DNA of 58,353 nt from a virus. The translations under genes were made by a program, and so were the position numbers. Position 1 is the first letter of the stretch. Each line of letters begins with the position of its first letter. The DNA lies in IMG/VR virus record IMGVR_UViG_3300047300_000852, positions 1 through 58,353 of that record; one strand, 5' to 3'. This document shows positions 42,373-50,603 of the stretch, piece after piece. Below the pieces are notes generated by a model. The model had not been told where the DNA came from. It did no database searches and was given only the letters and a program-made list of their open reading frames with translations.

Positions 42373-43791
42373 TCAGCACGCCTTGATTCTTGCAAACCGC
42401 CAACCGCAACGATTTCCATGATCGTCCTCAGCACAAAAACGAAAATCACCAGGAGGCAAAATAACAACAAAAATAAGATCGTTCCATTCAGCTTTTTCGC
42501 TATCCCTGACCTCTACCCTCTTGCCAATATCATCGTTGGTCGGCTCGCGGTACTGCGGCTCCTTCACCGGTTCGACCTTGCGACCATCGAACGGTTCACG
42601 CTCGTCAACCCATACGCCTTCAACATCGTCAAAGTATCCAGGCTTAGCAGTCGAACTATTCGGAGTTTCCGAAGGGTTCGCAGGTTCGATCTTGCGAATG
42701 ATCCTCCGCGAGTAGTACCTAGATTCGACATTGCAATCGCTTAGTAGATCAATCCACTGCCCGTCAATGTCAACATCGTCGCCAGTCTTTGGCACCTCAT
42801 CCGGCTCCAACTCCCTCCATCCTTCCGGTATCGCAAGCGGTTCACTGCTTGAACTATTCGGAGTTACCGAAGGGTTGGCGGTTTTCGTGGCGTCGGCATT
42901 ATGGTCGGTGGGATCTTCTGCGGGTTCAATAAGTTCGAGTTGTTCGGCCCTTAGGTTGAACGAAGTAAGGTTTTCTCGATCAAGCCGAACCGCGTATTCC
43001 CCAGCGTCGCCTTTAACGCATTCGACAATAACACCAACCTTACCATCAGCTATCCTGCCCAGTTTGTTCACCACTACCTTATCTCCAACGCTCGGCGTCC
43101 ACGGCTTAAGAGCGCCAAGTGTGTACATTATGTTCGTGCCATGAAATCCGTATAAGACTGTACCATTGACGATCTTGACGCATTTTACTTTTGCAACTTT
43201 ACCTTCCGGAAGTCGCACCCATCCATCAATCTTTGGCTCCCATTCTGAATACTTTTCCGGCTCAACGCGTGAATCCTCGAAGCAACCTTCCTTAGCGTTC
43301 CATTCGCTGCGCAGCACTAGCCCGTCTCTATCCGGTGCACCGATCGCGGCTCCTGCATCAATCCCAGCTTGATAGCCGTCGATCATTTCTTTCAGTTCCG
43401 ACTCGTACTCAGGCCACTTACCAACAGCGAACGAATCATCGAGCACAGCCGAACTCATTCGCACCAATCGACCGTCAGCCACTTTCGCCAATTCCGTAGC
43501 GTAGATCCCTACTTCATGCAACTCCAGCTTACCGTTGACGTAGATAGCTTCATCGCCTTCGCCATCCGTATACACGCTCAAGTACGTCGTCACACCGGCA
43601 CCGAAATCACTGGAAACGTTTCCACCTGATAACGGCTTTAACACGCTCGATTCATCGATCACCCCAGCGCCGTAAACACTTGCAACGCTGTAAACACTGC
43701 CCGATACCGGCTTGACCGCTACCGGCTTCACTTCCACCGTGAACCCATCGCCGATGATCTCAGCGATGAGCTTTTGTATCTTATCTTTCAT
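42373..43791 (-). CDS. large accessory protein with repeated phage motifs
   Basis: 472 residues. It contains a KOW-like segment (VGDKVVVNKLGRIADGKVGVIVE), the phage motif LAIPEGWRELEPDEVPKTGDDV, and two Pro/Ser linkers of the same sequence (ANPSVTPNSS, ANPSETPNSS) encoded by a DNA repeat of about 26 bp. Palindrome A is read as GNVS near residue 57. It looks like a string of small modules; role unknown. Confidence 0.65.
   Translation of the reverse strand: MKDKIQKLIAEIIGDGFTVEVKPVAVKPVSGSVYSVASVYGAGVIDESSVLKPLSGGNVSSDFGAGVTTYLSVYTDGEGDEAIYVNGKLELHEVGIYATELAKVADGRLVRMSSAVLDDSFAVGKWPEYESELKEMIDGYQAGIDAGAAIGAPDRDGLVLRSEWNAKEGCFEDSRVEPEKYSEWEPKIDGWVRLPEGKVAKVKCVKIVNGTVLYGFHGTNIMYTLGALKPWTPSVGDKVVVNKLGRIADGKVGVIVECVKGDAGEYAVRLDRENLTSFNLRAEQLELIEPAEDPTDHNADATKTANPSVTPNSSSSEPLAIPEGWRELEPDEVPKTGDDVDIDGQWIDLLSDCNVESRYYSRRIIRKIEPANPSETPNSSTAKPGYFDDVEGVWVDEREPFDGRKVEPVKEPQYREPTNDDIGKRVEVRDSEKAEWNDLIFVVILPPGDFRFCAEDDHGNRCGWRFARIKAC
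42646..42672. repeat. intragenic direct repeat, copy 1
   Basis: GAACTATTCGGAGTT, one changed base, then CCGAAGGGTT; the second copy lies about 210 bp away near 42858-42885. Both encode the NPSxTPNSS linker. Confidence 0.6.
42858..42885. repeat. intragenic direct repeat, copy 2
   Basis: The partner of the repeat near 42646, in the same gene and frame. Confidence 0.6.
43611..43624. repeat. palindrome A, exact copy
   Basis: TGGAAACGTTTCCA read as GNVS in the 472-residue protein. Confidence 0.85.
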
Positions 43792-43801
43792 GACTCATCC
43801 T

Positions 43802-43826
43802 AAAAAAAAGGAACGTTACTATTTTC
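43802..43826. repeat. palindrome B
   Basis: A-run, GGAACGTTACTATTTT; it supplies the TAG stop of the sigma factor gene and the leader of the 472-residue gene. Confidence 0.75.
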
Positions 43827-44277
43827 CAAACACTTCCCGAAGTTGCTCCAACGCTCGACTAACCACGTTCGCCGCACCTTGCTTCGTCAATCCGATCGAC
43901 TCGCCGACTTCCTCCAAAGTCATCCCCTCAAAGTATCGCAATCGGATCACCTCACGCTGTCTTGCGTCCAGGCACGCTAACGCGTCGTGCAACTGGTCAA
44001 CTTCCTCACAGTGGATCAACGCCGCCAGCGGGTTCGAGTAAACCACGTTCGGAGTTTTTTCGAAGTATTTCTGGTCGCGTTTCTTGGATCGGAACGCAGC
44101 ACGCGCCGCACTCTTCGCAGTCCAGACAGCCTTCTTCCTTGGTGCCTTGGCGTAGCTTTGCAGGATAGCAATTGCCGCATCTTGGAGTACGTCGTCGATA
44201 TCCACCCGATCACGTACGGGGAGTAAAACGTTTCCGATGATTCCTTCGATGCCCTTGAGAGATTCCAAAGCGTTCAT
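43819..44277 (-). CDS. sigma-70 family (ECF-like) sigma factor
   Basis: 152 residues: a region 2-like part (RDRVDIDDVLQDAAIAILQSYAK) and a clear region 4 (LDARQREVIRLRYFEGMTLEEVGESIGLTKQGAANVVSRALEQLREVFG, split at 102-151) with HTH. It lacks the other sigma regions, as ECF factors do. It has its own sigma-70-like upstream region with TATAAT and is a good candidate to read the box C elements. Confidence 0.85.
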   Translation of the reverse strand: MNALESLKGIEGIIGNVLLPVRDRVDIDDVLQDAAIAILQSYAKAPRKKAVWTAKSAARAAFRSKKRDQKYFEKTPNVVYSNPLAALIHCEEVDQLHDALACLDARQREVIRLRYFEGMTLEEVGESIGLTKQGAANVVSRALEQLREVFGK

Positions 44278-44347
44278 GATTTCAAGCCTTTCCAGAGGCT
44301 AAGAGACAACACAAAACAACCGGGCCGCAGCCCGTCACAGTTCACCC

Positions 44348-44353
44348 ATTATA
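44348..44353 (-). promoter_or_regulatory. TATAAT -10 box before sigma factor
   Basis: A perfect TATAAT on the minus strand, about 70 nt before the sigma factor start. A clear -35 box is lacking (GTGGAAC is near the right place). GCGCCTAG occurs just upstream. A CGGGC/GCCCG hairpin (about 44317-44330) lies in the leader. Confidence 0.5.
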
Positions 44354-44389
44354 CTTCAAGGCGTGTTTTCGTTCCACCCTAGGCGCGAC

Positions 44390-44770
44390 TTAGGAAGATT
44401 TTCGGAAAAAAGTCAGACGCACCCCCGGATTTCCCTTCCGAATCGTGGTTTTTACCGTCCCCGTAGACAGCACCTGCCAGTGGTCCCCGGCAATGATTCC
44501 GGCGTCAACGCAACCGTCAATCAGCGGCTTGCACTGGTAGATCAGATTCCCCTCGTCACGCCGCCCACGGTCAGGCACGAAAAACTCATACTGGACGATT
44601 GCCCGTTCAAAGTTCGGTCGGCGGCTCTCGGTCGCTTCTAAGGCTATCATCTTGGCCTGGAATCGCAGATCCGCTATCGGCTTAGCCTTGTTCCTCCAGC
44701 TTCCCCGGTTCTGGGCACTCAGGGCACCTGGAAACGGTAGATCGATCACCACGGAATGCACTTGGTCCAT
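44390..44770 (-). CDS. RusA-type Holliday junction resolvase
   Basis: 126 residues with the RusA family acidic pattern: RDEGNLIYQCKPLIDGCVDAGIIAGDHWQVL (split at about 71-101) preceded by FPGALSAQNRGSWRNKAK. It would resolve branched DNA before packaging. The ATG overlaps the upstream stop (GTGATG). Confidence 0.8.
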   Translation of the reverse strand: MDQVHSVVIDLPFPGALSAQNRGSWRNKAKPIADLRFQAKMIALEATESRRPNFERAIVQYEFFVPDRGRRDEGNLIYQCKPLIDGCVDAGIIAGDHWQVLSTGTVKTTIRKGNPGVRLTFFRKSS

Positions 44771-45231
44771 CACTTGCCCCTTCGATAAAACGGATCAACT
44801 TCCACCGCCTCAATCACTCTGACCGAATGCCGGTTGATGAACTCCAAGTCAAACCACAACGGATCCCGCAGCCACTTGAGCGCGACCAACATTCCATCGG
44901 TTAACCGTGGACGAATGAACCCTGCTATGCGTTCGCCATGACTCGCCTTGTGGCATATCGTGCAAAGCATCACTACCAACCGACGATCCTCCCTGCGCGG
45001 CTTGTTTGCAATATGGGCACGCTCAATCAGCCACGGCCCGAAGTAGTCAAACGGTTTCGAGTTCGCCCCACAGGCCCAGCAATCGAAGAACAGCGAACGC
45101 ATGGTCGCATACTCCATCGCCGGGTTATAGTCCCCTGCGAGCCACGGCACCAAGCCTTCGCAGTATCGATTCCCATCGCGTACCAATCCATTCCGCAGCG
45201 AGTCTTTCGGTGAGTGCTTCTTGCCCTTCAT
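44770..45231 (-). CDS. HNH endonuclease-like protein
   Basis: 153 residues with FFDCWACGANSKPFDYFGPWLIERAHIANK and VVMLCTICHKASHG: a CxxC...H...CxxC...H arrangement of HNH type. Its start overlaps the upstream stop (ATGA), but a third reading frame also crosses this region. Probably a nicking or homing-type nuclease. Confidence 0.65.
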   Translation of the reverse strand: MKGKKHSPKDSLRNGLVRDGNRYCEGLVPWLAGDYNPAMEYATMRSLFFDCWACGANSKPFDYFGPWLIERAHIANKPRREDRRLVVMLCTICHKASHGERIAGFIRPRLTDGMLVALKWLRDPLWFDLEFINRHSVRVIEAVEVDPFYRRGK

Positions 45232-45355
45232 GCTCCACGATCTCCATTCCCGCTATTACCAGTTCTATGTTCGCCCCTGCTTCCAGCTTTCGCAGTAGCG
45301 ACTCTGTTGAATCTCTGACTGATGTCGATTCGTGCAATCCTACCTGCTTCGTCAT
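45125..45355 (-). CDS. small overlapping gene
   Basis: 76 residues (ESTSVRDSTESLLRKLEAGA, ELVIAGMEIVEHEGQEALTE, then an Arg-rich end). GGGAGG lies 8 nt before the ATG. It overlaps the 178-residue gene by 128 nt and the HNH gene by 107 nt, in a third frame. The sequence looks protein-like, but one of the three overlapping frames may be only partly used. Confidence 0.45.
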   Translation of the reverse strand: MTKQVGLHESTSVRDSTESLLRKLEAGANIELVIAGMEIVEHEGQEALTERLAAEWIGTRWESILRRLGAVARRGL

Positions 45356-45764
45356 TCGGCGTCCTCCCGTCGTAAAAATCAGTTGCGGCAACCTTGCCTT
45401 GATATGTTTCCAACGCCCTATGAGGGCAGTTCAATTCGGCCAACTCTTCATCGAGTATCTCCGCCTCTGGTCCGTCTACCTTGAGGCGGTGAATCACAAC
45501 TACATCGATCCCCTCACCGTAGACTTTCATATACCCATCAGCAAAGCGTTCGACCACTACTTTCTTCGTCTGCTTCAAGTCGGCCTCGACGATGCGGTAA
45601 ACGTAGTCATAAAACGCCCTGCCAGCTTCGGTGCCCATCAGTTTCTTCCAATGCTTGCGAATCAGCCAAGATACCCAGCGCAAACCCCCATCTGTATTGA
45701 GCGCCCACCATCCCATCTGCCGATACGAAGCAAACGTTTTCCAGTCCTTATCTTCGGTGCTCAT
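45228..45764 (-). CDS. hypothetical protein
   Basis: 178 residues with WWALNTDGGLRWVSWLIRKHWKKLM near the start and VVVIHRLKVDGPEAEILDEELAELNC in the middle. The last 50 residues (low-complexity, basic) overlap another gene and look less conserved. Unknown function; coupled to the DEAH helicase gene upstream by overlap. Confidence 0.55.
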   Translation of the reverse strand: MSTEDKDWKTFASYRQMGWWALNTDGGLRWVSWLIRKHWKKLMGTEAGRAFYDYVYRIVEADLKQTKKVVVERFADGYMKVYGEGIDVVVIHRLKVDGPEAEILDEELAELNCPHRALETYQGKVAATDFYDGRTPNDEAGRIARIDISQRFNRVATAKAGSRGEHRTGNSGNGDRGA

Positions 45765-47365
45765 GTCTTAATCCTCCCGGTCCATGGGTACACATCAGAA
45801 ACGAGCTTGTGCCATTCCATCGAGTGACGTTCCGGAGGCTTGAATCGCAGTTGCTTCTCGTCCGGATACAACCCCTCAGCCCTGCATCTTGCCGCCCACA
45901 TCGCAACCGCACTGCTAACCGGCTTGCCGCTTCGAGCACAAGCGTAAAGCACCGAAATCCAAATCTGCGGTACCGTCTTGCTCTTGCCCTTCTTCTTGAT
46001 CTTCGTGACCAACCCCCGCATCAACTTCAGGTCACCCGATACCATCATCACCTTACGCGCTGACTGCTGGTGCGAATGACCACAACCAGGGCACCGAGGC
46101 CCGTACTGCCTCCACACCGAGCACTTCGGGCAACATATGCCCTCAACGTCCTGCGGTTGCTCGGCTCGTGCAATCTTTCGTGCTCGCCCCTCTGCAATGC
46201 TCTTGTTCGTGCAACCTAGTTCCCATTCCCTATCCGCGTTCGGGCTTCCGTGTCGGTGAAAACTTCCGCCGTGATCTTGTAGCACCTTGAACTGATAGTC
46301 AGGGCAGAATCGCTGGATACGCCCTACCGATTGCAAAAACGTTGCGATACCACCAAACACCGTAGCCGCGATGCCATGATACAGCCACGGCATATCAATC
46401 GCTTCACGCAATACGAATCGATTCATCACAACCTTAATCTCACCAGTTCGGCTCATGTCCATGATCGCCGCTCGAGTCTCTTCGTTCGTCTCGTACGTCT
46501 CGAGCTTCACGGATCCAGCCGTACCGCGTGAAGGTAGCAAGCACGTTTCACCGTCGATATGCGCGACCGGGACGCCCATCTTCGCCCACTCCTCAGCAAA
46601 CCAACGTGAGGCCGGGACGGATGGAGCAAACAGAATAGCCGGCAAGCTATCTGGATTCAGCTTTCGCCAGTTAAGGTACGCATCGCCGAATATCTTGTAC
46701 GCTCTTGGCTCCAACGCCTTCGAACTGTACTCGTTATCTGAGTCTCGATTCAGCCCAGTACAATCAATCTCGCTCGGAGAGTACACACGAACCGGCAAGT
46801 GGGCTTTTACCTTCCGCATCTCTGAGTACGTTCCGAAGTCGATCAACTCTTTGTAGATCGATCCACAGTTTACCGGGGTCGCCGACATTCCGAGCACGAA
46901 TGCACCTCGCTCGATATGCCCAGCCATCCTCAGCCCGTTATCGTTCGTCGATCCATTTACGATCGAAATCGCCTTGTTCTTCGTCTGCAAGTGGGCTTCG
47001 TCGAACATCACCAGCGAAGGCTCCTGCAAGTCCCATTTACTTTTGAGCACTGCCCGGGAATAGACCGAATCCGTCATGCAAATCTGAATCGGCTTGCTCT
47101 CGTCGTACTCGCATCCTGCTGCCATCACTCCGTGATCCAATCCCGCCGCCGTAAAGGTCTTCGATAGCTGCTCACGCAACATCGTTCGGTGCAGGTAGAT
47201 TCTCACCGTACCGCCTGCCTGCACTTCCTCAGCGGCCAATTGCTGCATCACGCGGGACTTCCCGGCCCCGCATGGCGCAGCCGCTACAACGGCCTGCACC
47301 CCTCGCAACCTTGCGTTTCGGATCGCTTCTTTCGCTCGATCTTGGTGAGGCCAGTTTCCACTCAT
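45761..47365 (-). CDS. DEAH-type SF2 helicase with zinc ribbon
   Basis: 534 residues: Walker A APCGAGKSRVM (about 29-39), MFDEAH (about 110-115), LGMSATPV (motif III), and C-terminal helicase motifs with FLQSVGRIQRF (motif VI). A zinc ribbon CPKCSVWRQYGPRCPGCGHSH lies near 405-425. It is likely used in replication initiation or recombination; it lies beside ERF and ParB-like genes. Confidence 0.9.
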   Translation of the reverse strand: MSGNWPHQDRAKEAIRNARLRGVQAVVAAAPCGAGKSRVMQQLAAEEVQAGGTVRIYLHRTMLREQLSKTFTAAGLDHGVMAAGCEYDESKPIQICMTDSVYSRAVLKSKWDLQEPSLVMFDEAHLQTKNKAISIVNGSTNDNGLRMAGHIERGAFVLGMSATPVNCGSIYKELIDFGTYSEMRKVKAHLPVRVYSPSEIDCTGLNRDSDNEYSSKALEPRAYKIFGDAYLNWRKLNPDSLPAILFAPSVPASRWFAEEWAKMGVPVAHIDGETCLLPSRGTAGSVKLETYETNEETRAAIMDMSRTGEIKVVMNRFVLREAIDMPWLYHGIAATVFGGIATFLQSVGRIQRFCPDYQFKVLQDHGGSFHRHGSPNADREWELGCTNKSIAEGRARKIARAEQPQDVEGICCPKCSVWRQYGPRCPGCGHSHQQSARKVMMVSGDLKLMRGLVTKIKKKGKSKTVPQIWISVLYACARSGKPVSSAVAMWAARCRAEGLYPDEKQLRFKPPERHSMEWHKLVSDVYPWTGRIKT

Positions 47366-48210
47366 GTTAGTCCCTGCAACTTTCTCGTTATGGCTTCGAT
47401 CTCAGTACGCAACACATGGGAGCATTTCGCCGCATCGCAAGCCCGGATAAACTGCCCCCAAACCTGATGCACTTTCGGCATCTTGTTCGGGTCCGGGTCT
47501 GGAAACGTTTCCACCTGCACCGGCTCGGAAGTACGGGTATTCGCAGGGTTCTTGATCTGCGGAGGCTCGATCACATCATCGACCGGACACAAGCAAACCC
47601 TGCAAACATTACCCCCATCGCTTAGCCGTTGTTCGGTAGCTCCACACTCCACACAACGCCACCCAGGGGGAGAAGTAAACTCAGTTTCTTCCTCGCTCTG
47701 AATATTCGAAACGTTGCTTTTTTCTGCGCGTTGCACTGGTTCGACTTGCTCCTCAGCGATCGCATGGTCCTTCGGTTCGTCAGCCCTGCGCATCGATTGA
47801 ACGTACGCATGACTAACGCCGCAAATCTCTGCTATCTCCCTCGAACTCAGGTCAGGGAAGTTAGTAATCGCAATCGTCGCGGCTCGCTTTTTGTCCGCGT
47901 TCGAACGGCGCAAACCATGCTGAGCATTCGCACCGCAAGCCGCCTTGAGTGCATCATGGAATGAGCCAGCGTGCACCTCACACGGGATGCGAGACTTCCC
48001 GACGCTCGTTGCCGCCATCACGCGACAGAACCCATCCACTACCAGGAACTCATCATCGACTTGATAAACCTGCACAGGTGGAAACTTCGCTTGGTTTTTC
48101 CACCCTTCGCGGTACTCATCGATGATCGCTTGCGGTACCTCGGTTCGGCATTGCAGCCGAGAGTCCAGCACTAGTAGTTCCGTCGCTAAATTTCTTTTCT
48201 TTGCCGCCAC
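47362..48210 (-). CDS. ParB-like protein with HTH
   Basis: 282 residues: a ParB/Srx N-terminal domain (FPPVQVYQVDDEFLVVDGFCRVMAATSVG), an HTH (LSSREIAEICGVSHAYVQSMRR, about 118-139), then a linker with a zinc-ribbon-like CVECGATEQ...CRVCLCP. ParB-like proteins bind short palindromes; the genome-wide palindromes A or B are possible targets, a pure inference. It contains both an A (read ETFP) and a B copy (SNVSN). GTG start after GAGGCGAAAGA. Confidence 0.75.
   Translation of the reverse strand: MAAKKRNLATELLVLDSRLQCRTEVPQAIIDEYREGWKNQAKFPPVQVYQVDDEFLVVDGFCRVMAATSVGKSRIPCEVHAGSFHDALKAACGANAQHGLRRSNADKKRAATIAITNFPDLSSREIAEICGVSHAYVQSMRRADEPKDHAIAEEQVEPVQRAEKSNVSNIQSEEETEFTSPPGWRCVECGATEQRLSDGGNVCRVCLCPVDDVIEPPQIKNPANTRTSEPVQVETFPDPDPNKMPKVHQVWGQFIRACDAAKCSHVLRTEIEAITRKLQGLT
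47500..47513. repeat. palindrome A, exact copy
   Basis: TGGAAACGTTTCCA inside the ParB-like gene, read as ETFP. Confidence 0.85.
47708..47723. repeat. palindrome B variant
   Basis: AAACGTTGC and T-run inside the ParB-like gene, read as KSNVS. Confidence 0.6.
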
Positions 48211-48379
48211 TCTTTCGCCTCTTTAATTCAAGTTGTGATTCCAGCGCAATGTCTACGGCCTGCCTCGCAATGTCTTGCGAAGTCCACTCACCGTTCGGAT
48301 CGATCGAAATCAATCCGGTTATCGCCGCTGAAGTGAAACGTACCAACACCTCAAAATCCGACATTACCCGTTCGCTCAT
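48116..48379 (-). CDS. hypothetical protein
   Basis: 87 residues; LVRFTSAAITGLISIDPNGEWTSQDIARQAVDIA is of the kind found in small phage proteins listing cells or samples of viral accessory genes; no function known. Its last 95 nt overlap the ParB-like gene in another frame, and that C-terminal part looks random. Confidence 0.5.
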   Translation of the reverse strand: MSERVMSDFEVLVRFTSAAITGLISIDPNGEWTSQDIARQAVDIALESQLELKRRKSGGKEKKFSDGTTSAGLSAAMPNRGTASDHR

Positions 48380-49215
48380 GTTCCCTCTGGTTTCTGTGCG
48401 TTCAAACGATTCGTCATCAATCCCGTCAAGTAGTCTTGCTGTTCGGGCTCAAGCAATCCTTTAGACCGGTAGCCCACAATCTTATTCGAGATTACGCCGA
48501 AGTCTTTGACCGGCGAAACCTCGATCCATCGATTCAGTAAGAACCCTGCGAGATAGCCCCAGTCGGCCTTCTCAAGTGCGCCCGATACACCGTACTGACT
48601 CAGGGCTTGTTCCATCTTTGGAAGCTGTCCAATCTCAGCCGTGAGAATCTTCGACTGTATGTCGGAAATCCTATCCTCCGTCAGCTTCTCGACCTTCTTC
48701 GGTTCGCTCGATTCCTTCTTGTCGAAGGCATCCGGAGGAACTACCTCAGTCGGCCTGTACGTAGGGTTCGCCTTGTCCTGTGCGTCTCGCTGACTCCTAG
48801 CCCCGTCATCATCCTCGTCGATGCACAGGCTAAGCAATGCGGCCAGTGCGTACCGTCGCTGATACGTCAGCGCTGATCCGTACGCCTGCGGGGTGATCGC
48901 TCGCACATCCTCCGACGCTGTTGATCCCCGGCGAACTACTGCATCCTGAGGACGCAATACGCTCACCGACTTGAAGAACTGCCCCGACGAATGCAACAGC
49001 ATCGTGACCAGTTGCAACTCACCAGCCGGGAACTGCAACACCGACAGCCCATGCTTCGCCAATACCGGATTGATCTCTCGCAAGATCGTACCAAGGTCAG
49101 CGTACTTCGATCGCAACTGCGAGTTGATCGAATCTTTAAGCACCACCGGACAATCAGCGTGAAACTTTGCCAACGCTACAGCCAACTCACCAAACTGTTC
49201 TGAACTCTCAATCAT
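48376..49215 (-). CDS. ERF-family ssDNA annealing protein
   Basis: 279 residues with the ERF pattern: LRSKYADLGTILREINPVLAKHGLSVLQ and PQAYGSALTYQRRYALAALLSLCIDEDDDG (about 104-133). Such proteins anneal single strands for recombination. It has AGGAGG before the ATG and a box C element 32 nt upstream. The exonuclease gene at 51.5 kb is a likely partner. Confidence 0.9.
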   Translation of the reverse strand: MIESSEQFGELAVALAKFHADCPVVLKDSINSQLRSKYADLGTILREINPVLAKHGLSVLQFPAGELQLVTMLLHSSGQFFKSVSVLRPQDAVVRRGSTASEDVRAITPQAYGSALTYQRRYALAALLSLCIDEDDDGARSQRDAQDKANPTYRPTEVVPPDAFDKKESSEPKKVEKLTEDRISDIQSKILTAEIGQLPKMEQALSQYGVSGALEKADWGYLAGFLLNRWIEVSPVKDFGVISNKIVGYRSKGLLEPEQQDYLTGLMTNRLNAQKPEGT

Positions 49216-49246
49216 GGCAACCTCCTATCGTAAAACGTGCCACCAA

Positions 49247-49275
49247 AACAACGCCGCCGATGCGACTCAGTACAC
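49247..49275 (-). promoter_or_regulatory. box C promoter-like element
   Basis: GTGTACT, 10 nt, GGCGGCGTTGTT, 32 nt before the ERF gene. Confidence 0.6.
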
Positions 49276-49293
49276 AAACAAAAAACCAAAATT

Positions 49294-49311
49294 CGCAACG
49301 CTACTTTTTTT
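49294..49311. repeat. palindrome B variant
   Basis: CGCAACGCTAC and T-run; it supplies the last codons Lys-Lys-stop of the 66-residue zinc protein. Confidence 0.6.
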
Positions 49312-49501
49312 CAAGCTCGCACTGCAAACACTGCTTGAGCGTGATCATGTTCCCGCACGTCTTACACCTGTGCGGACTCGTGATCCCGAACTTATTCTTT
49401 GCTCGCTCCATCTTGCCACGGCACATGTCACAAATCGCACAGTTGATGTTCTTCTCTTTGTGACAGGACCGGCAAATCCTCAAAGTTCTCGCACCAGCCA
49501 T
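49301..49501 (-). CDS. small zinc-ribbon protein
   Basis: 66 residues with three CxxC pairs and an extra Cys (CRSCHKEK, CAICDMCRGK, CKTCGNMI, CLQC). Similar in style to the ribbons at 27.5 and 41.3 kb. Probably binds nucleic acid. Confidence 0.6.
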   Translation of the reverse strand: MAGARTLRICRSCHKEKNINCAICDMCRGKMERAKNKFGITSPHRCKTCGNMITLKQCLQCELEKK

Positions 49502-49517
49502 GACGCTACCTCCAAAG

Positions 49518-49585
49518 TGAACCGCTGGGAGTCGAACCCATTCCGTCCGTCAGGACGTGCCAATGCTCCACTAGGCGAACGGCTC
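49518..49585 (-). tRNA. tRNA-like structure with shortened anticodon arm
   Basis: Acceptor GAGCCGT/GCGGTTC, D-arm GCC/GGC and a good T-arm (GGGTTCGACTCCC) are present. The anticodon position holds CGTCC/GGACG closing a 4-nt loop (TGAC) instead of 7 nt, so no normal anticodon can be assigned. It is 68 nt long. Confidence 0.5.
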
Positions 49586-49593
49586 AACCAACC

Positions 49594-50274
49594 CTACTCA
49601 ATCGATCCATTAAGCAACGTGTACTGCTTGCGAATCTTCACCGGCTCGTTTGCGTTCGCAATCACCGTGTCAATTAAATCCACCTTATCGCCGTTGCTCT
49701 TGTAGTCACCGATGGCAACACCTACCGCGTTCTTGATAATCTCCGGGTTACATCCGTCGAGATAGCACCCCTGCAACACTCCAACAGAACCACTATTGAC
49801 CGCAAGACAAACGCGACTGGTAGCAGTTGTTGAGGCTCGATTCGTGATCGTACTATCGCTGATTACGAAGTCGGTAGCCTGCAAGAAAAAACAGTTGGCG
49901 TTCAGCGTTGAGGTCCAATCAAGATAGCTCACCAACAACTGAGGACGCGGACCGGACACCCACGGACAAAACAACGAACCGCAGTTCTTCCCTGGAGCAG
50001 ACACAACTCGAACCGGCTCCGCAGCCGTTCCGTTGATCTCCAACGTACCACGGTTGTAAAACACAATTCCAGGACCGTCTACAGTAATGTTCGATCCTCC
50101 CTCAATCACCAGCTTTCCGCCCGGTTGAATGGTGCACTGAACCGTCAACAAGTAGTCACCCTTCGGGACCGTCACCGTCTGACCAACAAGCACGTTCCTC
50201 ACGGGGAACGGTGTCTGAGCCATGACCGGGACACAAGCAAACAACGCCAACACTAACGCACAAAACGATCTCAT
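49594..50274 (-). CDS. secreted beta-helix protein
   Basis: 226 residues from the ATG after AAGGGA. A Sec signal peptide (MRSFCALVLALFACVPVMAQ) precedes a repeating beta-strand domain (GGKLVIEGGSNITVDG, GTLEINGTAAEPVRVVS, VISDSTITN) typical of right-handed parallel beta-helices such as pectate-lyase-like proteins. Likely exported from the infected cell or periplasmic; its role is unknown. Confidence 0.75.
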   Translation of the reverse strand: MRSFCALVLALFACVPVMAQTPFPVRNVLVGQTVTVPKGDYLLTVQCTIQPGGKLVIEGGSNITVDGPGIVFYNRGTLEINGTAAEPVRVVSAPGKNCGSLFCPWVSGPRPQLLVSYLDWTSTLNANCFFLQATDFVISDSTITNRASTTATSRVCLAVNSGSVGVLQGCYLDGCNPEIIKNAVGVAIGDYKSNGDKVDLIDTVIANANEPVKIRKQYTLLNGSIE

Positions 50275-50338
50275 TCGAAATCCCTTCAAACAAACAAACA
50301 AACGAAACGCAGTCATCAAGTACACCTTGATAACTCAA

Positions 50339-50422
50339 AAGGATCGGGCAGGAATCGAACCTGCTAGTGGCATTGCCGTTCGCTAACGCCGCTTTGCGTG
50401 TACTCACCACGCCGCCGATCCT
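50339..50422 (-). tRNA. tRNA-like structure, atypical
   Basis: Acceptor AGGATCG/CGATCCT, D-arm GCGTG/CACGC, T-arm GCAGG/CCTGC with TTCGATT, and a possible variable arm GGC/GCC are good. The anticodon arm is only CGTT/AACG with a 4-nt loop (AGCG). A 393-nt gene-free stretch (50275-50667) holds this and the next structure. Confidence 0.45.
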
Positions 50423-50505
50423 CGCAACTTTGCATCAGTTGCCGATGGAGCGTACTTTTTTTGAGTCCTTAAACGCCTTTGACTCTTGTAGCGGATCGCT
50501 CCGCA

Positions 50506-50603
50506 AAGGATCGGGCAGGATTTTCACCTGCTCGTGCATGAGCGCTCGGTCGCATAAAGAATACCAAGCACCCTGAATCGTTACCGCGATTCCCGCCGAT
50601 CCT
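50506..50603 (-). tRNA. tRNA-like structure, atypical, paralogous
   Basis: It shares the acceptor AGGATCG/CGATCCT and T-stem GCAGG/CCTGC with the previous structure (T-loop TGAAAAT), has a 6-bp D-type hairpin, a CTTGG/CCGAG stem with a 14-nt loop, and a variable-arm hairpin GCTC/GAGC. No standard anticodon can be placed. Confidence 0.4.
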
